64,000 bases of DNA from Streptomyces sp. NBC_01754 (GTDB lineage Bacteria; Actinomycetota; Actinomycetes; Streptomycetales; Streptomycetaceae). Made by a program: the position numbers and the translations under genes. Location: NCBI RefSeq assembly GCF_035918015.1, contig NZ_CP109132.1:5146001-5210000 (forward strand). Direction: 5' to 3'. The notes below the pieces were generated by a model, which was given only the letters and a program-made list of their open reading frames with translations, did not search any database and had not been told where the DNA came from. Positions 34,572 to 44,360 of this stretch are shown piece by piece. Each line of letters begins with the position of its first letter. Within the stretch, counting starts at the first letter, position 1.

Positions 34572-34678
34572 GGGGGGGTTCTCCTACCTGTCCGATGGAC
34601 CCCGTCCGGAGACGGGGAACGGGTGGGGGTACGCAGAGAGTGTCGGGCCGGCCGGGTCCGTCGCGGACGATGTCAACC

Positions 34679-34701
34679 GGCGATAGTGCCGCCCTATCAC
34701 C
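34679..34701. promoter_or_regulatory. LysR-type operator in the snpA-lysR divergent region
   Basis: Near-perfect inverted repeat GGCGATAG / CTATCACC spaced by seven bases, containing the T-N11-A LysR signature (TAGTGCCGCCCTA). It lies 108 bases upstream of snpA and 119 bases upstream of the lysR gene. Confidence 0.65.
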
Positions 34702-34819
34702 AGCACCGGAACGACACAGCACCCGCACACGGGCCTCGCCCCAACGGCCCCTGAATCGGCCTGTTTAGCGGCATTGGGGCCCCTGGTGCCGGCACGGTCG
34801 CGGTCATACGCTCGTCGCC

Positions 34820-35773
34820 ATGGAGTTGGAGGTGAGACACCTCAGGGTGCTCTGCGCCATCGCCGACACGGGCAGCCTGCGCCAGGCGGCACGGCGGCTG
34901 GGCGTCAGCCAGCCCGCGCTGACCACCCAGCTCCAGCGGATCGAGAAGTCCCTGGGGGCGGCCCTCTTCAGCCGCGAGCGCACCGGCTGCCGGCCGACCC
35001 TGCTGGGCCGTGCCGTCCTCAGCCGGGCCCGGCCCCTGGTCGACGGCATGTCCACCCTGGTCGACGCCGCGCTCGCCGAGGCCGAGGCGGCCCGGTCGGG
35101 CGGTCCCCGGCTGCGTATCGGCTCCACCGCGAGCAGGGTCATCGGCGACTGGCTGCGCCGGTTGCGCGTGCGGCTGCCCGGAACCGACATCTCGCTCCGG
35201 GTCGACGTCTCGGCCCGGGAGCTGCTGCGAACCGTGGCGGCGGGCCGGCTCGACGTCGCTTTCGTGCACGAGGTGGAGGGCTTCCCGCTGACCGTTCCGG
35301 AGGGCCTGCGCCAGCGCGTACTCCTGGAGCGTGAACCGCAGTTCATCTCCCTGTCACGCGATCACCCGGCGGCCGCGCGCCCGGTGGTGGATCTGGACGA
35401 CCTGGCGGGCGACCGCTGGATGGTCGACCCCTCGGTCGACGGTGAGTGGGACGGGGTCCGCCGGGTGCTGGGCGCGGCCGGTCTGGACCCGCCCGTGCTG
35501 CACGGTGACTACCTCACCGCGGCGTCCCTCGTCGTCCTGGGCGAGGCGGTCGCCCCGTGCCAGCCCACGTCCGGACCGCGCGAGGACATGGCGATCCGTC
35601 CGCTGCGCGGCGACCCGCTGGCCGTGCGGCTGCTGCTGGTGTCGCGGCCGGGGACCGACGCGGACACGGTGTACGCGGAGTTGGAGGCGGCCTACCGCGA
35701 GGCGGCGCAGCGCGCGGCGGCCTACCACCAGTGGCTGCTGCGCCATCGGAGCCCGCTGGCCGCCGTTCCCTGA
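34820..35773 (+). CDS. snpR: LysR-family activator of snapalysin
   Basis: This encodes 317 residues. The N-terminal helix-turn-helix (MELEVRHLRVLCAIADTGS start; LRQAARRLGVSQPALTTQLQRIE) is typical LysR, with an effector domain from about residue 90. Divergent orientation to snapalysin is the classic snpR/snpA (mprR/mprA) arrangement in which the LysR protein activates the protease gene. Name by context and resemblance. Confidence 0.88.
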   Translation: MELEVRHLRVLCAIADTGSLRQAARRLGVSQPALTTQLQRIEKSLGAALFSRERTGCRPTLLGRAVLSRARPLVDGMSTLVDAALAEAEAARSGGPRLRIGSTASRVIGDWLRRLRVRLPGTDISLRVDVSARELLRTVAAGRLDVAFVHEVEGFPLTVPEGLRQRVLLEREPQFISLSRDHPAAARPVVDLDDLAGDRWMVDPSVDGEWDGVRRVLGAAGLDPPVLHGDYLTAASLVVLGEAVAPCQPTSGPREDMAIRPLRGDPLAVRLLLVSRPGTDADTVYAELEAAYREAAQRAAAYHQWLLRHRSPLAAVP

Positions 35774-35962
35774 ACCGGGTGCCCCGCCCGGTCGCCGAGT
35801 CCGGCCCCGGTCCCCGTGTCCGCGCGGGTGCCGGTGCCCGCCCCGGTCCGGGTTCCCGCTCGGGCCGGGTCCGCGTAACGGTGTGCGGACCGGCGGGGTT
35901 CCCCGTTCTGCTGACAGCAGGGCGCCGTTTCCCGCGCGGGCGGCCATGGGCAGGACCACCTC

Positions 35963-36967
35963 ATGAAGATCCTGATGCTGGGCGGTACGGAGTTCGTCGG
36001 CCGCGCCGCCACCGAGGCGGCGCTCGAACGGGGCTGGCAGGTCACGGTGTTCCACCGCGGCCACCACGCGCCGCCCCCCGGCGTGCGGGCGCTGCACGGC
36101 GACCGTGCCCGCGGCGCGGCGGGGCTGACCGCCCTGGAGAGCGGCACGTGGGACCTGGTCGTCGACACCTGGAGCGGCGCGCCCAGTGCTGTGCGGGACG
36201 TGGCGCGGCTGCTGGCGGGCCGCGTCGGGCACTTCGCATACGTCTCCAGCCGCTCGGTGTACGCGTACCCGGCACCGGCCGGGCTGACGGAGGACGGCCC
36301 GCTGGTGGACGGCGCGTCGCCCGACGCGGGCGAGGACGTCTCCTACGCCCTGGCCAAGCGGGGCGGCGAGCTGGCCGCGCTCGACGCCTTCGGTGACCGG
36401 GCCCTGCTGGCTCGCGCCGGGCTGATCCTCGGCCCCGGGGAGAACATCGGCCGGCTGCCCTGGTGGCTCGGGCGGATGTCGCGCGGCGGCCCGGTCGTCG
36501 CCCCCGGCCCTCCGGGGGCCGCCCTCCAGTACATCGACGCCCGGGACCTCGCGAACTGGATGCTGGACGCGGCGGCGGAGGGCCTGGGCGGCGCGTACGA
36601 CACGGTCAGCCGGCCCGGGCACACCACCATGGGGGAGCTGCTGGAGACCTGTGTCCGGGTCACCGGTTCCGGTGCCGAACTGCGCTGGACCGAACCGGAG
36701 GTGCTGCTGGCCGCCGAGGTCGAACCGTGGACGGGTCTGCCCCTGTGGCTGCCCGCCGGCGAGCTGCACGACTCCCTGTACCAGGGTGACGTCACCAAGG
36801 CGCACGCCGCCGGACTGCGCTGCCGGCCCGTGGTCGAGACCGTCGCCGACACCTGGACCTGGCTGTGCGAACGGGGCGGTGCGGCTCCGCAGCGGCCCGA
36901 CCGGCCCGTGGTCGGCCTCGACGCGGAGACGGAGGCGAAGCTGCTCGCCGGTGATGGGGCCTCGTAA
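35963..36967 (+). CDS. NAD-dependent epimerase/dehydratase family (extended SDR)
   Basis: This encodes 334 residues with an N-terminal Rossmann fold (MKILMLGGTEFVGRAATEAAL; GGTxFxGR is an atypical-SDR glycine motif). The catalytic Tyr-x3-Lys equivalent is SYALAKRGGEL (about residue 130). Close relatives are often called reductases or isoflavone-reductase-like. Substrate unknown. It stands alone; an AGGA ribosome site precedes ATG 35963. Confidence 0.85.
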   Translation: MKILMLGGTEFVGRAATEAALERGWQVTVFHRGHHAPPPGVRALHGDRARGAAGLTALESGTWDLVVDTWSGAPSAVRDVARLLAGRVGHFAYVSSRSVYAYPAPAGLTEDGPLVDGASPDAGEDVSYALAKRGGELAALDAFGDRALLARAGLILGPGENIGRLPWWLGRMSRGGPVVAPGPPGAALQYIDARDLANWMLDAAAEGLGGAYDTVSRPGHTTMGELLETCVRVTGSGAELRWTEPEVLLAAEVEPWTGLPLWLPAGELHDSLYQGDVTKAHAAGLRCRPVVETVADTWTWLCERGGAAPQRPDRPVVGLDAETEAKLLAGDGAS

Positions 36968-37152
36968 CCCGGCCTGATGACCGACGGGCCCTGGCAGTTC
37001 TCACGCCCTCGGTCCGTGGTGGTCCGACGGCACCGCCGAAGCGGTCAGCGGTGGAGGCGCTGGGCGAGGATGTGGGCGCGGCCAACGGGTGGCGAGGCGG
37101 ACGGGCTGCCCGACTCCGTCTCCCGAACGCCTCCCGCACGGTCGTGAACGCC

Positions 37153-37189
37153 CAGAGGGTCCGACCGTCTTGTGCGGTCGGACCCTCTG
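37153..37189 (-). terminator. 15-bp perfect hairpin downstream of sodN
   Basis: Arms 37153-37167 and 37175-37189 are perfectly complementary around TCTTGTG, about 50 bases past the sodN stop. On the minus strand it fits a sodN 3'-end. Confidence 0.82.
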
Positions 37190-37237
37190 ATTCACCCCTC
37201 TGACCCGGGCGGAGCCGGGGCCGGACGGGAAGGGCGG

Positions 37238-37633
37238 TCAGCCCTGCTTGGTCTCCCAGAAGATCTTGTCGATCTGGGCGATCAGGTCCAGGGCCTTCTG
37301 GCCCGTCGCCGGGTCGTTCGAGCCCTTGGCCGCCGAGAGCGCCTTCAGGGTGTCGTTGACCAGCTGGTGCAGCTCCGGGAACTTCTCGAAGTGCGGGGGC
37401 TTGAAGTAGTCGCTCCAGAGCACCGAGACGTGGTGCTTCGCGAGCTCGGCGCGCTGCTCCTTGATCAGGATGGCGCGCGTACGGTAGTCCGCGTCGTCGT
37501 TGGCCTGGTACTTCTCCTGGACGGCCTTGACGGACTCGGCCTCGATGCGGGCCTGGGCCGGGTCGTACACGCCGCAGGGCAGGTCGCAGTGCGCGCTGAC
37601 CTTCACCTTGGGGGCAAACAGGCGGGAAAGCAT
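37238..37633 (-). CDS. sodN: Nickel superoxide dismutase
   Basis: The 131-residue precursor has a 14-residue leader (MLSRLFAPKVKVSA) removed to expose His15. The nickel hook HCDLPCGVYDP (His15, Cys16, Cys20) is complete, so the enzyme should dismutate superoxide with a Ni(II/III) centre in the cytoplasm as a hexamer. Maturation needs the divergent SodX protease. The start ATG 37633 follows GAAGGAC. In streptomycetes sodN and iron sodF are inversely controlled by nickel through Nur; sodF is not in this window. Confidence 0.97.
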   Translation of the reverse strand: MLSRLFAPKVKVSAHCDLPCGVYDPAQARIEAESVKAVQEKYQANDDADYRTRAILIKEQRAELAKHHVSVLWSDYFKPPHFEKFPELHQLVNDTLKALSAAKGSNDPATGQKALDLIAQIDKIFWETKQG

Positions 37634-37813
37634 GGAGCTGTCCTTCCTCGTGATCGTCTTCTCAGGTGGGACATTACTCCGTGGGGGAGTGCTTTTTGCG
37701 TCTGCCCCCGTGGGCTTAGGCCAAAAGTCCAGGGTGAGGACGAGACCAGTGGCCGGAAGTACGAAACGGTACGCACGGCGGCGTATCGGATGACGGACCG
37801 GGAGGTGCCACGC

Positions 37814-38251
37814 ATGCAGGAGCTGACGCAGGAGCCCGGGGGCGGGCATACGGCGCGCGGACCGTTCCAGGTGGTGGAGGTGACGGGCCCCTCGATGGTG
37901 CCCACCCTGTACCACGGGGACCGGTTGCTCGTGCGGTACGGGGCGCGGGTGCGTCCCGGGGACGTGGTGATTTTGCGTCACCCGTTCCAGCAGGACCTGC
38001 TGGTGGTGAAACGGGTGGCCGAGCGTCGCGGCAACGGGTGGTGGGTGCGGGGTGACAACGCGTACGCCGGCGGTGACAGCACCGACTACGGTGCCGTGCC
38101 CGAGGAGCTGGTACTGGCCCGGGTGCGGGCCCGCTACCGGCCGCTGAGGCGGGATCAGCGGTCGGTCTTCGGGGTGCTCGGCTGGGCCGTGTCCGCGGTG
38201 CGTCCCGTCTCCTCGGTCCGCTCCGTCCCCAGGCGCTTGCGCGCCCGGTAG
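37814..38251 (+). CDS. sodX: SodX, S26-type peptidase maturing nickel SOD
   Basis: The 145-residue signal-peptidase-like enzyme has a Ser/Lys dyad: VTGPSMVPTL (Ser27) and LLVVKRVAER (Lys66). It lacks an N-terminal membrane anchor, fitting cytoplasmic cleavage of the SodN leader. ATG 37814, eight bases after GGGAGG, is preferred over ATG 37790. It is divergent from sodN (180 bases apart), the conserved arrangement. Its last 97 bases overlap the convergent CGNR gene in another frame. Confidence 0.92.
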   Translation: MQELTQEPGGGHTARGPFQVVEVTGPSMVPTLYHGDRLLVRYGARVRPGDVVILRHPFQQDLLVVKRVAERRGNGWWVRGDNAYAGGDSTDYGAVPEELVLARVRARYRPLRRDQRSVFGVLGWAVSAVRPVSSVRSVPRRLRAR

Positions 38252-38784
38252 GCGGCCACGTTGGCGCGGGTCGCGCAGCGGTCCGAGCAGTAGCGCCGCG
38301 AGCGGTTGGTGGAGGTGTCGAGGTAGGCGTTGCGGCAGGGGGCCGCCTCGCACAGACCGAGCCGGTCCACTCCGTGCGAGGTGAGGTGGAAGGCCAGTCC
38401 CATGGCCGCGATGGCGGCGAAGCCGGCCGTCGCGTTCGACGGATGGTCGGCGAGGTGCATGTGCCAGTCCGGCTTGCCGTCCACGTCACGGGTGTCGTGG
38501 CCGGAGATCTGCGGGCTCACCGGGAATTCCAGCAGCAGCGAGTTGAGCAGGTCCACCGCGAGGGTCTCGGCGCCGCCGTCCGCGGCTTCGAAGACCGCGC
38601 GCAGCCGGGCCCGTACGGACCGGAAGCGTGTGACGTCCGCGTCCGTGGCCCGCCGGGCGGCCTGGGCGTTGGCCCCGAACAGTTCGCGCACGGAGTCGAC
38701 GGTGGTGAGGGAGTCCTTGGCGCGGGCCGGCTCCTCGGTGTTCACCAGGCGCACAGCGTAATCCGAGTAATGGGCCAGTTCCAC
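38155..38784 (-). CDS. CGNR zinc-finger / ABATE-domain regulator
   Basis: This encodes 209 residues. An N-terminal ABATE-type stress domain (about 1-130; LVNTEEPARAKDSL, LRAVFEAADGG) is followed by a CGNR zinc finger (about 150-190; CEAAPCRNAYLDTSTN with a later YCSDRC), probably DNA-binding. A hydrophilic Thr/Arg/Pro tail of about 25 residues lies in the part antisense to sodX. Function in Streptomyces is not established. Confidence 0.87.
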   Translation of the reverse strand: MELAHYSDYAVRLVNTEEPARAKDSLTTVDSVRELFGANAQAARRATDADVTRFRSVRARLRAVFEAADGGAETLAVDLLNSLLLEFPVSPQISGHDTRDVDGKPDWHMHLADHPSNATAGFAAIAAMGLAFHLTSHGVDRLGLCEAAPCRNAYLDTSTNRSRRYCSDRCATRANVAAYRARKRLGTERTEETGRTADTAQPSTPKTDR

Positions 38785-38872
38785 TTGTAGTCCTTACGCC
38801 ATCGGTCTAGGGTCGCCGTACCGACCAGTGTAATGGGCGGCCATGTTCAGTGAGTATTACGTGGAGGTTGGG

Positions 38873-39634
38873 ATGGCGGAGGCCGCACGGGGCACCGACT
38901 GGCAGTCCTGGCAGGAGAGCTGGGACCGGCAGCAGGAGTGGTACATGCCGGACCGCGAGGAGCGGTTCCGGGTGATGCTCGACATGGTGGAGGCCGCGGT
39001 GGGGCCCGCACCGAGAGTCCTCGATCTGGCGTGCGGTACGGGAAGTATCACCGACCGCCTCCTCAAGAGGTTCCCGGACGCCACCAGCACCGGCGTGGAC
39101 CTGGACCCCGCGCTGCTCGCCATCGCCCGGGGCACCTTCGAGGGTGACGACCGGGTCACCTTCGTGACCGCCGACCTCAAGGACCCCGCCTGGACCGAGC
39201 GGCTCCCGCACTCCTCGTACGACGCCGTCCTGACCGCCACGGCCCTGCACTGGCTGCACAGCGAGCCGCTCGCGGAACTGTACGGGCGGATCGGGCGGCT
39301 GGTCCGCGACGGCGGGGTGTTCATGAACGCCGACCACATGATCGACACCGGCACCCCCCGCATCAACGCCGTCGAACGCGCCCACCGGCACGCCGTGATG
39401 GACCGCGCCCGGGACCGGGGCGCCGTCGACTGGGCCGACTGGTGGGCGCTGGCCGCCAAGGACCCGGTTCTCGCGGAACCGACCGCCGAGCGTTTCCGTG
39501 TCTACGGTGAGCACGCGGACGGCGACATGCCCTCCCCGCAGTGGCACGCCGACACCCTGCGCGCCGCCGGTTTCGGGGAGGCCCGAGCGGTCTGGTGCTC
39601 GCCGTCGGACACCCTGATCCTGGCGCTCAAGTAG
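38873..39634 (+). CDS. Class I SAM-dependent methyltransferase
   Basis: This encodes about 253 residues. Motif I is VLDLACGTGSITDRLL (about 42-57), the acidic end of strand 2 is GVDLDPALL and motif III region is VLTATALHWL. There is no membrane segment. Substrate unknown; the fold resembles small-molecule methyltransferases. ATG 38873 behind GGAGG is preferred; an ATG at 38843 would add ten residues. Confidence 0.87.
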   Translation: MAEAARGTDWQSWQESWDRQQEWYMPDREERFRVMLDMVEAAVGPAPRVLDLACGTGSITDRLLKRFPDATSTGVDLDPALLAIARGTFEGDDRVTFVTADLKDPAWTERLPHSSYDAVLTATALHWLHSEPLAELYGRIGRLVRDGGVFMNADHMIDTGTPRINAVERAHRHAVMDRARDRGAVDWADWWALAAKDPVLAEPTAERFRVYGEHADGDMPSPQWHADTLRAAGFGEARAVWCSPSDTLILALK

Positions 39635-39646
39635 GCGCGGACGGAT

Positions 39647-39680
39647 GGGGGAGGACGGCCGTACACGGCCGCCCCTCCCC
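39647..39680. terminator. Hairpin between methyltransferase and ABC ATPase genes
   Basis: GGGGAGG pairs with CCTCCCC, with an inner CGGCCG/CGGCCG pair, between convergent genes. A few unpaired bases interrupt the stem. Confidence 0.65.
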
Positions 39681-39725
39681 ATTTTCCCGTCTTCTCCACG
39701 GCCCACCACCGGGCCCGCCCTAGGA

Positions 39726-40487
39726 CTAAAGGACCTTGGACAGGAAGGACTTCGTCCGGTCGTGCTGCGGGTCGGTCAGGACGTCGCGCGGGTGGCCCGA
39801 CTCGACCACGACCCCGTCGTCCATGAAGACCAGCGCGTCGCCCACCTCACGGGCGAAACCCATCTCATGGGTGACGACGATCATCGTCATACCGTCCTCC
39901 GCGAGCCCCCGCATGACGTCCAGGACGTCGCCGACCAGCTCCGGGTCGAGTGCCGAGGTGGGCTCGTCGAAGAGCATCAGCTTCGGTTCCATGGCCAGGG
40001 CCCTCGCGATGGCCACCCGCTGCTGCTGGCCACCGGAGAGCTGCGAGGGGTAGTTCCCCGCCTTGTCCGTCAGGCCGACGCGGTCCAGGAGCCGTTCGGC
40101 GCGGACCCGGGCGACGGCCTTGGCCTCGCCCTTGACCTGGACCGGGGCCTCCATGACGTTCTCGATCGCCGTCATGTGCGGGAACAGGTTGAAGCGCTGG
40201 AAGACCATGCCGATGTCCCGGCGCTTCAGGGCGACCTCGTTGTCCTTGAGTTCGTGGAGCCGGCCGCCCTTCTGCCGGTAGCCGACCAGGTCGCCGTCGA
40301 CGTACAGCCGGCCGGCGTTGATCTTCTCCAGGTGGTTGATGCACCGCAGGAACGTCGACTTGCCGGAGCCGGACGGCCCGATCAGGCAGAAGACCTCACG
40401 CGGGGCCACCTCCAGGTCGATGCCCTTGAGGATGTGCGCGGGGCCGAAGGACTTGTGTACGCCCTCGGCCTTCACCATGGCGGTCAT
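39726..40487 (-). CDS. Polar amino-acid ABC transporter, ATP-binding protein
   Basis: This 253-residue GlnQ-type ATPase is complete: Walker [10 protein letters not shown] (about 38-46), Q loop [13 protein letters not shown], signature LSGGQQQR (about 156-163), Walker [13 protein letters not shown] and the H loop VVTHEM. It couples ATP hydrolysis to import through the permease of the next gene upstream. The start overlaps the permease stop by four bases (ATGA). It is the last gene of a three-gene operon. Confidence 0.94.
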   Translation of the reverse strand: MTAMVKAEGVHKSFGPAHILKGIDLEVAPREVFCLIGPSGSGKSTFLRCINHLEKINAGRLYVDGDLVGYRQKGGRLHELKDNEVALKRRDIGMVFQRFNLFPHMTAIENVMEAPVQVKGEAKAVARVRAERLLDRVGLTDKAGNYPSQLSGGQQQRVAIARALAMEPKLMLFDEPTSALDPELVGDVLDVMRGLAEDGMTMIVVTHEMGFAREVGDALVFMDDGVVVESGHPRDVLTDPQHDRTKSFLSKVL

Positions 40488-41452
40488 ACGGAGACACCTC
40501 CCGAGGGGCGGTTGCTGAAGGAGGTGAGAGCCGCCTTGGCCCGCTGGAACGGGGTGAGCGGAAGGCTCCGCAGCGAGCCCCGGGCGTACCGGCGCTCCAG
40601 GTAGTACTGGCCCACACTGAAGACGCTCGTCATGACGATGTACCAGATCGAGGCGACGAAGAGCATCTCCATCACCGCGTAACTGGTCGACCCGATCTGC
40701 GACGTCGAGCGCAGCAGTTCGTTGTAGGTGACCGCGTACACCAGGGACGAGGTCTTCAGCATGTTGATGAACTCGTTGCCGGTGGGCGGGATGATGACCC
40801 GCAGCGCCTGCGGAAGCACGACGCGCCGCATGGTCTTGGCCTGGGTCATTCCCAGCGCGTGCGAGGCCTCGGTCTGGCCCTCGTCCACCGACTGGATGCC
40901 CGCCCGGCAGATCTCCGCCATGTACGCGGCCTCGTTGAGGCCGAGCCCCAGCAGGGCGCACATGAACGGGGTCATCACGTCGGTCATCTCGTCCTTGTAG
41001 ACGAACGGGATGTCGAGGATCGGGAAGACCAGGGCCAGGTTGAACCAGAGCAGCAGCTGTACGTAGACCGGCGTGCCGCGGAAGAACCAGATGTAGAGCC
41101 AGGCGACCCAGCTGGTCACCGGGTTCTTCGAGAGCCGCATGACGGCCAGGACCACACCCAGGGCGACGCCCAGGATCATGGCGAGCACGCTGATCATCAG
41201 GGTGCGGCCGGCGCCGGCCAGGACGGTGTCGTCGAACAGCTTGTCCCCGACCGCCTGCCACTGGATGTTGCCCTGCGAGAAGGCGTACACCAGGGCGGCG
41301 AGCAGGGCGATGACGACCACGGCGCTGATCCAGCGGCCGTAGTGCCGGACGGGCACGGCTCTGATGGTCTCCGGTGCGACGGTGGTGGCCTGGGAGACGG
41401 GTGTGGCGGCGACCGATGGGCCGGCGGGCACCTTGTCGAACATGTCAGTCAC
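40484..41452 (-). CDS. Polar amino-acid ABC transporter, permease
   Basis: This encodes 322 residues of the HisM/GlnP family, with about five or six membrane segments and an unusually long N-terminal cytoplasmic tail (about 40 residues). The EAA-type loop is [33 protein letters not shown] region (about 185-215). The start is GTG 41452, 26 bases after the binding-protein stop. Glutamate, glutamine or cystine are all plausible substrates. Confidence 0.92.
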   Translation of the reverse strand: MTDMFDKVPAGPSVAATPVSQATTVAPETIRAVPVRHYGRWISAVVVIALLAALVYAFSQGNIQWQAVGDKLFDDTVLAGAGRTLMISVLAMILGVALGVVLAVMRLSKNPVTSWVAWLYIWFFRGTPVYVQLLLWFNLALVFPILDIPFVYKDEMTDVMTPFMCALLGLGLNEAAYMAEICRAGIQSVDEGQTEASHALGMTQAKTMRRVVLPQALRVIIPPTGNEFINMLKTSSLVYAVTYNELLRSTSQIGSTSYAVMEMLFVASIWYIVMTSVFSVGQYYLERRYARGSLRSLPLTPFQRAKAALTSFSNRPSGGVSV

Positions 41453-41478
41453 GGTGGCTGCCCTTCAGAATGGGCCGG

Positions 41479-42441
41479 TCACTTGCCGCCGTTGACGGCG
41501 GCCTTGTCGATCGCTCCGGTGCCGGCGCCCCACTTGTCGAGCACCTTCTGGTAGGAGCCGTCGGCGATGATCGCGTCCACGGCCTCCTTGAGGACGTCGC
41601 GCAGTTCGGTGTTGTCCTTGTCGACCGCGATACCGAAGGGGCCGGCGTCGACCTGCTCGCCCACCACCTCGAAGTCGTCGCCGCCACCGGCCTTGCGGGC
41701 CAGGTCGACCGCGACCGGGTAGTCGTTGACGCCCGCGACCGCGCCGCCCGACTTCACGCGGGTCTGGGCCTCGGTGTCGTTCTCGAACGGCTCGATCTTG
41801 ACGGCCTTCTGGCCACCGTCCGTGCAGGCCTTGGACTGCGTCTTCAGTGCCTTCTCGTAGGTGGTGCCACGCTGCACGGCCGCGACCTTGCCGCACAGGT
41901 CCTCGATGGACTTGATGCCCTCGGGGTTGCCCTTCTTGGTGTACACGGCGGTGCCGGCCAGGAAGTAGTCGACGAAGTCGACGCCCTTGCCGAGCTTCTT
42001 CCCGCTCTCGTCGAGGCCTTCCTGGCGTTCCTTGTTGTCCGTGATGGACGACATGGCGATGTCGTGGCGCCCGGTGTTGAGGGCGGTGATCAGCCCGTCG
42101 AAGGAACCGGAGGTGAACTCGAACCTCACACCGAGCTGCTTGCCGAGGGCTTCGGCGATGTCCGGGTCGACGCCGACGATCTGGCCGTTCTCGACGGATT
42201 CCATGGGGGCGTACTCGGCGTTGGTACCGACCTTGATGACACCGGACTTCCGGTACTTCTCCGGCAGCTTGTCGAAGAGGGGGGCGCCGCTCTTGGAGGT
42301 GGCGGTGTCGCCGGTCTTCGTCGAGCCGCTGTCGGTCTGGTCGCCGCAGGCGGTCAGGAGCAGGGCGCCGGCGACCGCGACCGCGCAGACCGCGGCGATC
42401 CGGGACTTCGGGGCCGTACGGCAGAGGGTGCTTGCGGTCAT
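41479..42441 (-). CDS. Polar amino-acid-binding lipoprotein of an ABC importer
   Basis: This encodes about 320 residues. The lipoprotein signal ends at LLLTAC (Cys32). The SBP_bac_3 domain starts near residue 65 with VIKVGTNAEYAPMESVENGQ. The GVDPDIAEALGKQLG helix and the RTTYE-like phosphate/carboxylate contact (VQRGTTYEKAL) indicate amino-acid binding. It is first gene of the operon. A perfect 18-bp palindrome lies 37 bases before the start and may be its operator. Confidence 0.92.
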   Translation of the reverse strand: MTASTLCRTAPKSRIAAVCAVAVAGALLLTACGDQTDSGSTKTGDTATSKSGAPLFDKLPEKYRKSGVIKVGTNAEYAPMESVENGQIVGVDPDIAEALGKQLGVRFEFTSGSFDGLITALNTGRHDIAMSSITDNKERQEGLDESGKKLGKGVDFVDYFLAGTAVYTKKGNPEGIKSIEDLCGKVAAVQRGTTYEKALKTQSKACTDGGQKAVKIEPFENDTEAQTRVKSGGAVAGVNDYPVAVDLARKAGGGDDFEVVGEQVDAGPFGIAVDKDNTELRDVLKEAVDAIIADGSYQKVLDKWGAGTGAIDKAAVNGGK

Positions 42442-42477
42442 GATCGGTGTCCTCCGGCGGTGAGTGAATGCTGGTCG

Positions 42478-42495
42478 GGTGCGTGCGCACGCACC
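42478..42495. promoter_or_regulatory. 18-bp perfect palindrome upstream of the amino-acid importer operon
   Basis: GGTGCGTGCGCACGCACC, centred 45 bases before the binding-protein start, is perfectly self-complementary and isolated in a non-coding region. A transcription-factor operator is likely; the factor is unknown. Confidence 0.5.
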
Positions 42496-42966
42496 TTCGG
42501 GTGTCGCCACCTCGTGTGATTAGGGCATCTTGCCATTCGGACTGGTCCATTCAGGGGGCTGGGCATGTCAAAATCGGGTAACGGGTGATCCCCGGACCCC
42601 AACGAGGCTGTGCCGTCAGGCCGGATCATCTGTTGGAATTCACGCTTCCCTCCGGAGAATCTCCGGCACGTCTCGACCCGTGAACGGCCTTGGCGCCTCT
42701 TGGCGGACTTGTCCAGATATTCGACTATGAGTCACGTCACCGCGTCGATATGGACTCGTCCTGGGCCCGGTCCGTCGGGTAAAAAAGACCTTTACACCCC
42801 TCATCCGGGGCTCAGGGCGCGTGTGCGGCGCGCCCGCGCGTATGTACCTCCCCGACGGGAGCGGGCCGACAACCGCTCGGCGCCGGGAACGTACGCGGTG
42901 CCCGCCCACCCCTCCTCAACCAGGAGTGGCCACCCTCAAATGATGAAGACTTAAGGGGTCAACACA
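42496..42966. other. Divergent intergenic region, importer operon / malic enzyme
   Basis: About 470 bases with lower GC than its surroundings in the middle (for example TTCGACTATGAGTCACG, and GGTAAAAAAGACC near 42777). No gene is convincing; open frames lack ribosome sites and conserved text. It probably holds both promoters and a long leader of the malic enzyme gene. Confidence 0.5.
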
Positions 42967-44202
42967 ATGGCAGCGGAGATCGTCAATCCTCGCAGCGACA
43001 GCGCGACGACCGGCCCGGCCGGTGCGGACGGCATCAGTGGTACGGACGAGCCCTTCGATCCGGCTTTCGCCCTGCACCGCGGCGGGAAGATGGCGGTGCG
43101 GTCCACCGTCCCGATCCGGGACAAGGACGACCTTTCCCTCGCGTACACGCCCGGCGTCGCCAAGGTGTGCAGCGCCATCGCCGACAACCCGGAGCTGGTG
43201 CACGACTACACCTGGAAGTCCCAGGTCGTCGCCGTCGTCACGGACGGCACCGCCGTGCTCGGCCTGGGCGACATCGGCCCGGAGGCATCCCTCCCCGTGA
43301 TGGAGGGCAAGGCGATCCTCTTCAAGGAGTTCGGCGGTGTCGACGCGGTTCCGATCGCGCTCGCCACGACGGACGCGGACGAGATCGTCGACACCGTGGT
43401 GCGACTCGCGCCGTCCTTCGGCGGGGTCAACCTGGAGGACATCTCGGCGCCGCGGTGCTTCGAGATCGAGCGCAAGCTCCAGGAGCGCCTGGACATCCCG
43501 GTGTTCCACGACGACCAGCACGGTACGGCGGTCGTGACGCTCGCCGCCCTGCGGAACGCGGCGAAGCTCTCCGGCCGGGCGCTCGGTGATCTGCGCGGCG
43601 TCATCTCGGGCGCCGGGGCGGCCGGTGTGGCCATCGCGAAGTTCCTGCTGGAGGCGGGCATCGGCGATGTCGCCGTCGCCGACCGCAAGGGCATCGTGAG
43701 CAAGGACCGGGACGACCTCACCGACGTCAAGCGGGAGTTGGCCGAGCTCACCAACCGGGCGGGCGTCACGGGTTCCCTGGAGTCGGCCCTGGCGGGGGCC
43801 GACCTGTTCATCGGGGTCTCCGGCGGCACGGTCCCCGAGGCGGCCGTCGCCTCCATGGCGCCCGGCGCGTACGTGTTCGCCATGGCCAACCCGAACCCCG
43901 AGGTCCACCCGGAGATCGCGCACAAGTACGCGTCCGTGGTCGCGACCGGCCGGTCGGACTACCCGAACCAGATCAACAACGTGCTCGCCTTCCCCGGCAT
44001 CTTCGCGGGCGCTCTCCAGGTCCGGGCCTCCCGGATCACCGAGGGCATGAAGCTCGCCGCGGCGAACGCGCTGGCGGACGTCGTCGGTGACGAGTTGGCC
44101 GCCGACTACGTCATCCCGTCCCCGTTCGACGAGCGGGTCGCCCCGGCGGTCACCGCCGCGGTCGCGGCCGCGGCCCGCGCCGAGGGTGTGGCCCGGCGCT
44201 GA
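42967..44202 (+). CDS. NAD(P)-dependent malic enzyme
   Basis: This encodes 411 residues, the short bacterial form without the C-terminal phosphotransacetylase domain of MaeB. It oxidatively decarboxylates malate to pyruvate, linking the TCA cycle to pyruvate and reducing power. Visible are [12 protein letters not shown] (substrate Tyr), [17 protein letters not shown], the metal motif [11 protein letters not shown], the Rossmann loop [16 protein letters not shown] and a terminal FANPNPE-like MANPNPEV. A 20-residue low-complexity N-terminus precedes the fold. NAD versus NADP preference cannot be read with certainty. Confidence 0.93.
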   Translation: MAAEIVNPRSDSATTGPAGADGISGTDEPFDPAFALHRGGKMAVRSTVPIRDKDDLSLAYTPGVAKVCSAIADNPELVHDYTWKSQVVAVVTDGTAVLGLGDIGPEASLPVMEGKAILFKEFGGVDAVPIALATTDADEIVDTVVRLAPSFGGVNLEDISAPRCFEIERKLQERLDIPVFHDDQHGTAVVTLAALRNAAKLSGRALGDLRGVISGAGAAGVAIAKFLLEAGIGDVAVADRKGIVSKDRDDLTDVKRELAELTNRAGVTGSLESALAGADLFIGVSGGTVPEAAVASMAPGAYVFAMANPNPEVHPEIAHKYASVVATGRSDYPNQINNVLAFPGIFAGALQVRASRITEGMKLAAANALADVVGDELAADYVIPSPFDERVAPAVTAAVAAAARAEGVARR

Positions 44203-44360
44203 ACCGCTTGAACCGCTGAGGGGCGGGGAGGGAGCCGGGCCCGCGGGTCGGTGCCTCTTCCCGCCCCTCGCCGTCCGCCGGGCCGTGGACGGTCGTGTGG
44301 GGCCCGTGTCACATCATCGAACGGTTACCCCACGGTGCGTCACCGCCTATCGTCAGGGCC

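Noticed and set aside
37153..37189. Source of an s-SodF-like small RNA
   Set aside because: That RNA is known from the sodF 3' region; sodF is not in this window and this hairpin is adequately explained as the sodN terminator.
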